DNA of 64,000 nt from Earliella scabrosa (lineage: Eukaryota; Basidiomycota; Agaricomycetes; Polyporales; Polyporaceae): the NCBI GenBank assembly GCA_022605405.1, contig JABYQQ010000016.1:868001-932000 (forward strand). Direction: 5' to 3'. The notes below the pieces were generated by a model. The model searched no databases. It saw only the letters and a program-made list of their open reading frames with translations, and was not told the DNA's origin. Shown here piece after piece: positions 23,006-33,880 of this stretch (its first letter is position 1; each line of letters opens with the position of its first letter). Both the position numbers and the translations under genes were made by a program.

Positions 23006-24309
23006 CTATTGGGTCTGACAAATACCTAAGTCATATTTCCATCGTGTAATCTGCGGCCTGTACCCCTGGCATCTCAGTCCGACGCCTCCCTCGTTGTCTG
23101 ACTTGTACCAATACTGGTATCCATCTTGCACGGGGTGCTTCACCACCTCATCCACCCAATCAGCTCCGAATTCTCCCTCGAGTACCTCCTCCAACTCCTT
23201 GAGAATATCCTCTGTAACGTCTGTGTATTCGCCTTCCTCCTGGGAGAACCTTTCCTTCGATGCGTGGTCAGTGATCACCAGCCTGTCCCCAACCCACGCG
23301 CCCCGGTGGAGTGGTTTCTGGGTCCGCATCGAGATCGAGTCGCACGTAGACCAGCAGATGCGCAGGAGTAGCACTGTGCCTAGATCGACGCGGCAGCTCG
23401 GGAGGAAGGGCTGTTCGTCGTCCTCCTTGCCGCAAAACTCGGCGATGGCGCGCGCGCGGACGCTCTCCCTTTTCGTTTGATTGCACAGATACCATTCCAT
23501 GTCGCCAGGATAGTGCGTGCCGGCGAGCGCGATGTACCGCGCGCGGTCGGCAGGCTCCATCAAATGGATATTGCAGTCCCATGCGCGTAGACCAGGGAAG
23601 ATTGGGGTCTTGTTCGGACAGAGGAGTTCCAACCCTCCATAGGCTGTATCTGGCTCTCGATCCTCCCACAGAGTTGGGTGCAAACCGTTGGGTCCGTACT
23701 CCGCAAGATGTTCAGCACGCTTGATGGCGCGGTCCGCGAGGATCATCTGCTCCAGCTTGGCCTTCTGTGTCTCGTTGAGAATGTTGTCAGGGAAGTCCCT
23801 GAGTCGTGTGTAGTCACCGGCACAAATGATTCGGCAGCCGTACCACTCCGCCGCCAAGACGTCGCGCGTGTTCTCGATGATATCGCGCCCAACGAGGAGC
23901 AGGTACCTGCATGTAATAGCGAGCCGGGCACAGGACTCGTAGTCCAGGGCGTCTTCAAGATAAATCTGTCGGATAAGTTCAACAGGGAGTTTGAGGATAC
24001 CCTTCTCGTAGGGTCTGCGTTGAAACCCCTCTAACCACTTGTCTATCAACGGACTAGTAAACAATGTCTGAGTGCGGATGATCTGGCAGAGCATCGAGGT
24101 ACGCACCTATGCGTCGACTTCGTGATGCTACGCACAATGAATCCCTGCTTTGCATGTATAATCTCACCCAATTCGCCACCACAGGCCGGGTTCCAGTCGC
24201 CGACCTGCTTCCTACTGACGTTGAAGCTGGGCTCGACGGTGAGCGGAGTTACGATGTCGAAGGGAGGGAAAGAGGTAGAGACGACGTACAACTGCCAATA
24301 TTGACCCAT
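23006..24309 (-). CDS. F-box-type protein of the MGQYW family, function unknown
   Basis: Uncharacterised Agaricomycete family that begins MGQYW and carries an F-box-like helix bundle. Exons 24309-24290, 24214-24136 and 24082-23006 join in phase to 391 residues. The N-terminal part has QVGDWNPACGGELGEIIHAK. The F-box-like segment is GILKLPVELIRQIYLEDALDYESCARLAITCRYLL: Leu-Pro-x-Glu-Leu followed by an L-x-L-t-Cr pattern. The remainder contains WDCNIHLMEPADRARYIALAG and an acidic region before the end. If the F-box works, the protein would recruit substrates to an SCF ubiquitin ligase (inference). Exon 1 is only 20 nt of coding sequence, and the second intron border was chosen by phase, so the first 35 residues are less certain. 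Confidence 0.75.
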
Positions 24310-24408
24310 GTCGTGTCCCTCGATGTAGTCCAGGTGCAGGCTGCTGTGAGTACTTGCGATGGACGTGGTTTCTGGTTTAAGAGCGCGTAGCACACGCGAT
24401 GTCTGGGA

Positions 24409-24416
24409 CTTATATA
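24409..24416 (-). promoter_or_regulatory. TATA box of the F-box-type gene
   Basis: TATATAAG on the minus strand, 100 bases upstream of the start codon at 24309. It sits in the 600-base divergent spacer (24310-24913) toward the PrpF gene; nothing else is evident in that spacer. Confidence 0.5.
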
Positions 24417-24913
24417 CTGAATGTGGTCGGAGGCGGTGCAATTGCCTTATTGTGCAAACTCCTTTGTTCCACCGCAACAGCAAGGCCCTGAGTTTACAGC
24501 GTTAGCACGTCAAGCTCGATTGAACACTGGAATGTTTGGAGCTTGGAAATACTGATTTCTTGTACCACAGTGAAGTTCCCTGAACATGGAAACAAGGTAT
24601 AGTAGTAGTCTCACCGACTTGGGGTAGATAGATCATCGATTAGGACAACTCGTGCTAGCCCTACTCGGAGGGGACCAGTGGGAGACGTCGACGACGGTCG
24701 GCCCATGGATGATGGCAGGAGACTTGAGTCTTACACTGCCACTGTCGTGGGGATTGGCCACGTGGTCGCCGATGCCGAAGGGTGCCGATCATCCGAGTCT
24801 ACGTCGAGTGCCACTTAAACCAGCACGCTACTGGGTTGTTGACCACATTACCGTACGTGCCTTCATTGCACAGTGGGAAAGGTCATACCTTATGACTGAC
24901 CCTCTGTAGGCTC

Positions 24914-26137
24914 ATGCTCAACGTATTTGGCGCGCGCCCAGGACTCGGAGCGAAGTGCATCCAGATGCGCACACGTTCGATCTCGCAAGTCGCCAACCCT
25001 CTTCCCGCCACGTTCCTGCGCGGAGGAACATCCAAAGGCATCTTTTTGAAGCGATCAGACCTGCCTGAGGATCCCGCAGAATGGACTCGCATCTTCCAGG
25101 GTATCATGGGTTCGCCCGACCCTGAATACCGCCGTCAGCTCAACGGCATGGGTGGCGGTGTCTCTAGCCTATCCAAGATATGCGTCGTCGGCCCTCCTTC
25201 TACTCCCGATACTAGTGCAGATGTGGAGTACACATTTGTGCAGGTCGGAATAGATGACGGCCTGTTGGACCTCTCCGGAAACTGCGGCAACCTGTCAAGC
25301 ATGATTGGTGTCTTCGCGCTAGACAAGCGGCTCTGCATCCCACGGGAGATTGACGAGAGCACGGGTCTGGCGACCGTCCGCTCATTCAACACCAACACCT
25401 CGAAGCTGATTGACACCACTTTCCCCCTATCTTCGTCTTCTCAGGTGGCGGACCTCGACCGTCCAGAGGTTACGATGGCAGGCGTTCCCGGGAAGGCCTC
25501 TAAGATAGTCCTCCAATTCGTCAACCCAGGCGGCGCACGGACAGGAAAACTGCTTCCTACAGGTTCCCCCGTAGACTTCATCAAGTTCGCGGACGACGAC
25601 GCCTCCACCATCCTTGCCTCGCTTGTAGACGCGACGAATCCCACGGTGTTTATCGCTGCTGAGCACCTAACACAGGTGCTCGGCATGAAAGGGCAAGAGG
25701 TCAACACAGAATTCTTCTCTGATCGCAGAGTCGAGGCGACGGTCGATCTCATCCGTGAGGTCGGTGCAATGCGCATGGGACTCGACCCGTCCGCGAAGGC
25801 TCAACCAAAGATCGCCATCCTGAGCGAACCGGCGCACTCGGACGAGGGCGTGGACATTGTCATCCACGCGTTCTCGATGGGCGTCATGCATAAGGCCGTC
25901 CCGATGACTGTCGGGCTGTGCCTGGGCGTTGCGGCTGGCGTGAAGGGAACGCTTGCTCACGATATCTTGTCGCGCGTACGGTCGAGGAGAGGGGCCACGC
26001 ACGACGGACCGGTTAGGATACGACATCCTGGCGGCACGGTCGATGTTGGCGCGGTGTTCGACGCGGATGGAACTGTACTGAACGCGCAGGTGGTGCGGAC
26101 AGGAAGGAGGCTCATGAAAGGCGCCGTCTGGTGGTAA
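24914..26137 (+). CDS. PrpF-family isomerase, intronless
   Basis: PrpF/DUF453 family: diaminopimelate-epimerase fold enzymes that isomerise C-C double bonds, such as 2-methylaconitate cis-trans isomerase in propionate use or methylitaconate isomerase. A single uninterrupted frame gives 407 residues. Motifs: FLRGGTSKGIFLKRSDLP near the start (family signature), QLNGMGGGVSSLSKICVV, DLSGNCGNLSSMIGVFAL (the Cys loop), FVNPGGARTGKLLPTG, and VPMTVGLCLGVAAGVKGT. The first 25 residues are basic and Ser-rich (RTRSISQVANPLP), compatible with a mitochondrial presequence (inference), and a second in-frame Met lies at residue 18. It is the only gene in the window longer than 1 kb with no intron, which may point to a bacterial origin. 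Substrate not determinable. Confidence 0.9.
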   Translation: MLNVFGARPGLGAKCIQMRTRSISQVANPLPATFLRGGTSKGIFLKRSDLPEDPAEWTRIFQGIMGSPDPEYRRQLNGMGGGVSSLSKICVVGPPSTPDTSADVEYTFVQVGIDDGLLDLSGNCGNLSSMIGVFALDKRLCIPREIDESTGLATVRSFNTNTSKLIDTTFPLSSSSQVADLDRPEVTMAGVPGKASKIVLQFVNPGGARTGKLLPTGSPVDFIKFADDDASTILASLVDATNPTVFIAAEHLTQVLGMKGQEVNTEFFSDRRVEATVDLIREVGAMRMGLDPSAKAQPKIAILSEPAHSDEGVDIVIHAFSMGVMHKAVPMTVGLCLGVAAGVKGTLAHDILSRVRSRRGATHDGPVRIRHPGGTVDVGAVFDADGTVLNAQVVRTGRRLMKGAVWW

Positions 26138-27547
26138 TGAGAGATGATAGTGAGTATCACGCCTCCCATGATGAGTCATACATCAACTTTGCCGTTCTTT
26201 TGGATACAGGTGTTTCGCTGTTCTGGTCGGCGTTCATGAGGTACGAGTATCGTCAAAAGCGCAGACATGGGCCGTTGACCTATCATCCCACAATCTCAGC
26301 ACACTCACACTTGGACCCACTGTTCTGCCTTTTGTCAGATGTGTCATTTGGGCTGCTACCTTCGTTCGTGCATACGACCGTGCCCGTCACTGTCACGAGA
26401 CTCATTCACCCAATCCAGATGAAGTTGAGCCCGTAGTCCGGTCAATAACCCACCTCACGAGCCTCTATCTCAGACACCTTCGTAAAGCTCATCAACTAGC
26501 TGTTCATGCCCTGCCACCAAAGCCGCAGTGCTCTGAGTAACCCGGGATGTGAGCTCAAAGGGCTAATCTCGCCTACCTGTGAAGCCCCTGCATAGGTATG
26601 AAACAGGGTTCAAAGGTCAATAATCCGTACATGTCAACATCGACACTGGGCCCTGCGAGCAGGAAGGAGCTCAAATCTGGATGTGTCAGCACGCCGAGCA
26701 CAACCGAGACAATCCCACGCGGCTACAAGTATCCAGCGAACAACTTGTAGACTCAACCACGCCCTTAAGTAAGTATTCGCTACTCATCATCACGAAGGTG
26801 TGCTACTGAAACGACTCGTCATGACAGGACACTTCCACCAAAGTCGGGCTTGCTCACCGCTGGCATCCTAGCAAGGCGAAGTACTAAGACAGCCATTCAC
26901 GCTGGCAGGCCTTTCAGCTACTCCCGGCTCATAGACAGCCATCCTTGTATGTACGTATGTAAGCTCTGGCGTCGCGCACACGACGATTCGACTTTAGGGT
27001 AGTATCGCCGAAAGACCACGAAGCTACCACACTCGCGCTGCCCTGTCTTCGAGCGGCCTTGGTGACACCAACGGGCCGGCCGCTAGCGACACGACTTACG
27101 CTTCTCCGTGGACGCATCGGACATATGTACACGCTGTGTAGGGTATCGGCCGAAAAGATCGAAGGTACGGTACTGTGAACATTACATGAGTTGATCGGCT
27201 TCGGACGATGTGTGATCTTGATACCTGCGTTCACAGCTTTGTCAGCGTCACTCGTCGGGAAGGCTCGCCGTAACCCATCTCGTGCTAGGCAAGCGTCTTA
27301 CATGTAACTGGGCACGTTGTAGGGCCACATACTACATCCCACCAGACTACGCTATACCCCCATTGTTCTGGAGCATGGGGAAACCTTCCGGACCGGCTTC
27401 TAAACTTGTGCAAGAAGAAACGGTGTCGAGGTCAAGCGCCGCGCACATTCCTCACCGCGTGGGTTTCGGCCTGTCTTCAGAATAGTTTTAACGGTTGCTA
27501 ACCTCCGCTTGGACCCCGCTCCCTTCCTACATCACGCTTTCCCCAAC
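26138..27547. other. Intergenic region, about 1.4 kb
   Basis: Spacer between the PrpF gene and the O-fucosyltransferase-like gene. No family-like exon, RNA gene or clear repeat seen. Confidence 0.55.
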
Positions 27548-29313
27548 ATGCCTCCTAGAACTCGGATGTATGCTGACAAGCCCTCGTCCAAAGTGCACCC
27601 CTTCTCTGCAACAAATCAGCGTTCTATTCAACTCGCTCTCACGGGCACAATTCTTGTGGCACTGCTCTGGTGGCTATGTGCGTCTTACCCCGATCGCGCT
27701 TCAGGACGACAGGAATTGCAGCCACATGCGTTTCCTCTCCCTACTAATCATCGACTCCCGGTCTACTCCGAGTATCATCATGAGACACTCAATTACCCCC
27801 AGCACGATTGGCAACTCAGCCAGCCTGATCTCAACGTAAGATATTTTTACGCCGCCGACGATTCAGTTGGTAAGTATCGGTGTTTATCTCTAACACAACC
27901 TCTCTAGTCTCGAGGTTCACTAACCGCTTGATCGTGTTTGTACTAGGTGCGGGATGGGGTGACGCCATCGAGGGACTGCTGTTGAGTGGCTACATCGCCT
28001 ACAAGGCCGCGCGGTCGTATGTTACACAGCTGTCACTACCCATGTATCGAGCTCACGCTGTGTGCAGATTCGTCTTCTCCAATCGCACGTTGACAGACAT
28101 GGTGGAGGGCTTCTCTGACGGAGATCGAATGCCACCTTCTCACATCCCGTACAATGCAATCATACGAGGTGCGTAATGTTCAATCGATTCACCGAGCGAA
28201 GACCTACAAAGACGCCCCGGCAGGTCCCGTTGTCGGGGGCCTTTTCCCTCCTGGGACCAACCATCCCCTTGCAGTGCACAAGGTGTATTACGACAAAGTG
28301 TGTCCAAAGCCGGTGATATACCGACCCCTAAACGTCCACGACCGCATGAGCGATCACTGCGCACGCAGTGCGAAGGTAATCGCGGATGACTGGGTGGCCA
28401 AGCTAGAAAGCAGCGAAAGCCGGTGCATACAGTCTGATCCCGGAAGCGGACCATTACTCAATCATCGGTGAGCTCCACATTGTCGCACCTTGCATTTGGC
28501 GTGTGATGACCTACCAATCGGGTCGTCCTCTGCAGGACATTCTGTGGGGGCAATTTTATCAGGGACATCTGGCAGGAATTCTCGAAGTCCCCAATCATCA
28601 CGCACTTCGGTTGGTCTCCGCTCATTGAGCTCGCCTTCGACACGAACCGCAAGCTCTTCCTCTCGGGCCCTACCTACGGGCCGTACCTCACTCAACACCC
28701 CTTCACCACCAACGCGGACCGGTATACCATGATCCCTGGGCTTCTTGCGATTCACGTCCCGCGCGAGGGAAGTTGGGCCGGCCAATGCGCACAGCTCGCG
28801 GAGTGGTCGGCCGACTACGTCGCGTTCAACACATTTCAGGAACTGCCCGACCAGTTCTCCCCACCGCTACACGAGCCGGGTACGAATACGGCCGACAACT
28901 ATGCGATATATAGCAGCCACTGCTACCCGTCCGTCGAGCGAATTGTCAGCAAGGTGCACGCATTACGACAGACCCCGACAGGTCAAGGGCTGCGCAAGCT
29001 TTTCATCATGACGGACGGGAGTTTGGAGTTCGTCGAGGAGTTGAAGTCGGCACTGTGGATGGATAGCGATTGGGCGGACATTTCGAGCAGTCTGGAGTTA
29101 ATCCTCAATGCGGAGCAGAAGTATGTCGCAGACATGGTAAATATGCTCGTAGGACAGAGGGCCCAAGTGCTCATTGGGAACGGGGTACGCATCGTGCCAC
29201 TCCAGGTATGCTAACATACTGACCCTGCTGCCTAGTTCTCAACGATGACATCGACGATGGTCATGATGCGCATGGCGAATGGGTTCCCTCCGGATAGTAC
29301 TCGGTTCTGGTGA
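27548..29313 (+). CDS. Type II membrane protein, O-fucosyltransferase-like
   Basis: Member of an Agaricomycete family of single-pass Golgi-type proteins distantly related to GDP-fucose O-fucosyltransferases (family assignment from memory of pattern). ATG 27548; exon 1 ends 27869; further exons start at 27947 and after introns near 28018-28070, 28169-28214, 28470-28536 and 29207-29234. The stem has one membrane anchor, residues about 28-48 (SIQLALTGTILVALLWWLCA). Then come GAGWGDAIEGLLLSGYIAYK, SFVFSNRTLTD, GPVVGGLFPPGTNHPLAVHK and YYDKVCPKPVIY. The segment equivalent to the HVRRGD donor-binding loop reads HVPREGSWAGQC. The family's C-terminal signature is GNGFSTMTSTMVMMRMANGF and the last residues are RFW. 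About 480 residues. Activity is uncertain because of the altered loop. Confidence 0.72.
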
Positions 29314-29820
29314 GATAACCACCCTCACGGACCAGTACGTAGTATCTTCCCCATCACGAGGCGACTGTGCCAGCCAGCTGCTGGGTTGATGCTATCGGAG
29401 GTCGGACTTAATCGGTTTCAATAGCCTAGCTGTAACGTCGCTTACTGGCGTCTCGGACTTCGAAAGTGGACGGTGCATACGGACTGGATGCGTCACTTGT
29501 GGTTTGGCCTCCTTCAGTGCACGTGCTTGATGTACTCGATGTCCCTCTGTTGCAATCCCTTTGCCTTGTACTCCGGACTTAACGTGTCATGCATGTCATG
29601 GCTTGCAGGCGGAAGCCACTAATCAATTGGACGCACAAGACAGTGACGAAGGCGAGCAGTAACAAAGCAACGCAGAGCAAGTACATATATGATACACTGT
29701 ATATTGGTTCAACCCGTGTCCATGACTCAAACTCGCACGCACGCACCATCCAATAAGGATAATACAGGACTAGATAGTTCGCGATGACCGCAAGCACAAT
29801 AGCACGTCTACACTCCGCGC
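29314..29820. other. Intergenic, convergent gene ends
   Basis: About 500 bases. A 72-codon minus-strand frame (29579-29797) looks hydrophobic but has no supporting context; nothing else seen. Confidence 0.5.
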
Positions 29821-32285
29821 TCAGCTGAAAGCAGGAGGCAAGGGTGGCCGTCTGCCCTCGTCTCCTCTGTCCGTCTCGTCCCGACGCCGCTTCCTGCCGT
29901 TCAGAGTAAAGCTCGGAGGTAGCGTGAAGTACTGCTCGATCGGAGGTTTGCGCGGGCGCGGTGGTCCAGGAGGTCGGGCAGACACCGGGGTCGCCGTCGA
30001 CGGGCTCGTGGGGTTGGAGTGCACGAGGGACTCGATGGACATCGCTGCGGGTCCTGAACTTGAGCTAGCGCCCGTGCTGGATCCCGAAGACTGCTGCTCC
30101 CTAGAGCCAGCGATCCATGTGGCCTTCTTATACTAATATGGTCAGTTCATTGACACGCAGACATGCAGCGGAGCGAGTGACTCACTGTCTCCAGCTCGGG
30201 CTTGCCCCGCCAGCGTGCGATGGCCTCGCAAAACCGCACAGCAGCGCGTTCCACAGCTTCCGCCGGGAACTGCCATGCAAGGTCTTCCATATGTGTTGCC
30301 ACGTCAGGGGTCGATTGCGGGACCGCGTAGAACTGCAAGAACGAATTTGAGCATCCTAGAACACCTCGAGCGGAGCAATGGGAACCACATACCCTTGCCA
30401 ATCGTTCAGTCATCTCGAGCTCGTATTCCAGCTCCGCGCCCTCCCGCTGGTAGTAAACAGGAGCGTTGCCGCCGCCCAGCGGCTCTCGGAGGGAAGGGAA
30501 GAGCACCTTCGCAGCTTCCTCGAGTTCCGGCAGGTCGTCGGGATCGAAATCCGAAAACTCCGGATCGTCCCCGCCACTCGCACGTCCCGCAGCTGTGCCC
30601 GACGAGTTTGAAGCTGAGCTGTCGGGCGGGCGGGCCCCATTGGCGCGCCCAAATGCAGGCGACGTCGCAAGTCCAACGCCGAGGAGCACTTCCAGCGGCT
30701 CGACGCCCCTCCAGTTTGCGGTGAGGTATCCCTCCAGCACCGCACGTGTGAGCAGCCCGGCGAAGAGGAAGTACCACTCTGTCGACGGACGCAGTGCGTT
30801 GAAGTAGTCGGATGCCCTCTGTGCGGGTACCCGCGGCGACGTCTGGGGAGACACTGGTCGTGGCGTGGTTGGAGGCCCGTCTTCGTCCCTTCTGTCTCCT
30901 CCGTCAACTGAGATGCGGTCCTCAGTCGCCTCACGACCGAGCTCCATGGCGACAAGCGCACTCAGACGCATAAATCGCGGGATGAGCTCTACGAGCTTGG
31001 TGTTATGCATCGTCGGGGTCAAACTGCCGTGTCCGGGGGCGCCATTGGGTATGGAGGGACGGCGGAGGACCGTCCCGCACCCAGCGGGACGAGCCAGCCC
31101 AGAACCAATACCACTGCCATCCTGCCAGCCAGTCACGCCAGTAGCAATGACAGGTGCATTCGCAGACGAGTTCGCATCTCCAGGACTGCTACCACTAGTC
31201 GAGCCTGAGGGAGGGCGACCCGACGTCGATCGGCCTCGTGGCTGCCCAGGTCGGACCGAGTACTGAGACTTTGCTTCGACGCAAATTTCGCAGCCCATGT
31301 GCAGGTGCCGCGGGCATCGGAGAGACGGAGGAGAGTTTGAGGTGTCCGGGTCGGAGCCGATCGCGTACAGAGAGCGGATGTACTCACTCGGAACAGGTTT
31401 CCGCTGGATCCTTGCCATTCCGGGTATGAACGAGGCATTGCTGAGGCTTGCGAGGGGCACTAGGGCGGACGGGAGGACGGCGGAAATGGGGACGTTGGGG
31501 TCAGTGTGCGTGGGAGGGGTTCTGGTCGGAGGGTCAGGTGCACGGCGGGAGAAGAAATCGTTGATGACGGTCGCGAGCGCGAGCCGGAGCCTCACGCCGT
31601 TGGGGAGAGTGTGCTGGTGCTGTCTCGCACTCTGCGGCTGTAGGGAGGGCGATGTCGGAGGTTCGAGCAAATCGTCCGGGTGCATCGGCCTCTCTTCTGG
31701 TGGCTGGTCAAGCATGGCGGTCGCGACTTTCTCGACGCTCTCTGCGCGTTGGCGCAGACTGCGCGCAAGGGCGAGATCTTGCCTCTCCAACCTGTCGTCT
31801 TCGTCGTCTCCGTGCGTATGATCCGGCCCACCCTCGCGTGCACTGAGCACCCGCACGTCTTCGCCGTCACTCCACGCCTCGTCGCTCTCCTCATAGTTCT
31901 CGGGGCGCTCGCGGTGTGTGTAGTTGGGCGACGAGGGGCCTCCTGTGCGGTCGGTCATCCCGAGCTCCGCCCGGGCCTGGGCGAAACGCGTGCGACCATG
32001 CACCCATAGCAAGTGGTCGATGATGAGCGTGCGCGTAGACTTCTCTCGTGGAGGGATGGAGTGTAGGTGGTGGGCGTGTTTGTGAGCGGGAGCCTTGAAC
32101 GGGGTCGGATTGTGGGGAGGGATGGCGGCGCGCTGCATCACCGGAGATGACGAGGGCTGGCGCAAGTACGCGCTCATATCATATTGCTGAGCATGGTGTT
32201 GGGGACTCGTATAGCTGCCGGATGAGATCGACATCGTTGGGAACGGGAACCTTGGGATGGACCCTGGTCGAGGCTCTTTGAACAC
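29821..32285 (-). CDS. Large, mostly disordered protein of unknown function, with a Cys/His cluster
   Basis: I do not recognise the family. Exons 32285-30393, 30332-30186 and 30132-29821 join in phase to 783 residues. An early ordered helix (TRTLIIDHLLWVHGRTRFAQ, about residues 83-102) looks like the conserved core. An acidic Asp/Glu region follows, then RLRLALATVINDFFSRRAP. Around residue 322 the sequence CPRHLHMGCEIC gives a C-x2-H-x-H-x2-C-x2-C cluster that could bind one metal ion. A second ordered region has LVELIPRFMRLSALVAMELG and STEWYFLFAGLLTRAVLEGYL. The end is Pro-rich with a basic KRRRDE patch, a possible nuclear signal. The start at 32285 is the first ATG of a very long exon. A nuclear regulator is a guess only. 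Confidence 0.75.
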
Positions 32286-33880
32286 CAGCGTGGGTATATG
32301 CGCATATTATGAGACTACTCACCTCTGTCTATCGGATTTCCCGACTCAAGATACTGTCTCTAGGATCGAACGTATCTCAGTTTGTATTGTCTGTGATACC
32401 GCGTTCAACACCTGAGTGGCATGGACGCGTACAAAGAGCAACACGACTCACCTTGAGCCCAGTCCTTCTGTTCACACCACCCTCCGCACACTCTCAGCGC
32501 TGTAGGTAGGTGCTGTGCGCGCACTCCTTCCCACTGTCTACACGAGAATTGCTCGCCGAACGCCTTCGAGAGAAAGCCAGAGCACGGTTCGCGACCGTTC
32601 GTAGGAGACGGCGGGGCTCGTCCACGAAAAATCGACACAGCAAAGACCGGCCCGAAAGCCCAAACAAAGACGGATAGGCACGCAGAAGCCGGCTGAGACC
32701 GCGAGTGCAGAGAGAACGAGGGCGAGGAGGGAGAACGCTCGAACCGCCGCCCTTTCGGCGCATAGTTTCGCAGACACGATCGCTCGAAGACGCCCAAGAC
32801 GCCACGGCCGATCTAGCTCGGACTCTCCGACTCACTATGTCCGACTCGCGATTCGCGCGGAATGGACGCGTCGGACCCACCGGACCCACGCACAAGGGCA
32901 AGTGTGAGATGGAACAGAGAGAGAGTCGCGTGATTGTACAGTACATAAGAGACCTACAGCGTGCTTACAGGAGAGGATGTGAAGAGAGCAATGACTTGAA
33001 AGGGCTCGAGAGATGGACTCGGTACGGACCGGATAAACTAACGTGAGCTGGCTACGTATGTGACACCGCGATCCCGAGAGGTCCGTATGTACATGAAGCA
33101 CCATACCCACGGGAAAGCAAGAGTGATTGGGGAGGACGTAGGTCGAACAGGCAAATCAGGATACGGGCAATGCAATGCATAACACCCATCGTCGGTGTTC
33201 AAACACTACATGCAATACAGTAGAAATCATGGAAATGTGACGTATGCAGTCAAGAAGACATGGAAGACAGCTATACACAGCAAAGCAAGACATGATAGAT
33301 CGAAGAGGAAGATCGCGTAAGGCAGGACTGTGACATGTACGAAACAATCGAAAAACATAACAAGAACGGCACAGCGGTGCGAACAGCCGCAAATAGCGAT
33401 CATACAACTGAAAAGTGACATACAAGACCCAAGACAGTCTCACATCTAGAGGAACGCGACACGTCGTGAGCAGACCAAGATGGCGCGGTTCGCAGGAAGT
33501 ACACACCAAAGCCATGCCCGCACAGCAGGGGTCCCCAATAAATAGCTTAACGCGATGGGCGGACATAGCGGCTGTGCGAGGGCCAGACGTGGCCAGTCGG
33601 GTCAACGGAGCGGTCGTGACGCAGCGTGTTTGGTAGCATGATGGTAGGACCGGAGAAGGAAGAGGCAGGAATCGAAAGCGCAGGCGTTCGCATGTAGGAC
33701 ATACGAGTGTCGTTCGGGTCGATTGAAGGAGGCTACAGAATGCAAGCGGGCTTGAATACACGATGAGTCCATCCGGTCTCTGTGATGGCGCCGTAGGATT
33801 GAGCAGACGGATACAAATGGGATGAGCGGACTGAATATTTACGGGTCGGAGCCGGTAGTACTGAGCCAGGGTCCGGAACC
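32286..33880. other. Intergenic region, about 1.6 kb
   Basis: Between two minus-strand genes: upstream region of the 783-residue protein and downstream region of the Whi5-like gene. A 242-codon minus frame at 33156-33884 ends where the Whi5-like gene stops and has no protein-like features; treated as 3' flank. Confidence 0.55.

Noticed and set aside
29579..29797. 72-codon hydrophobic minus-strand frame
   Set aside because: It lies in a convergent 3' spacer and has no recognisable start context or homolog pattern.
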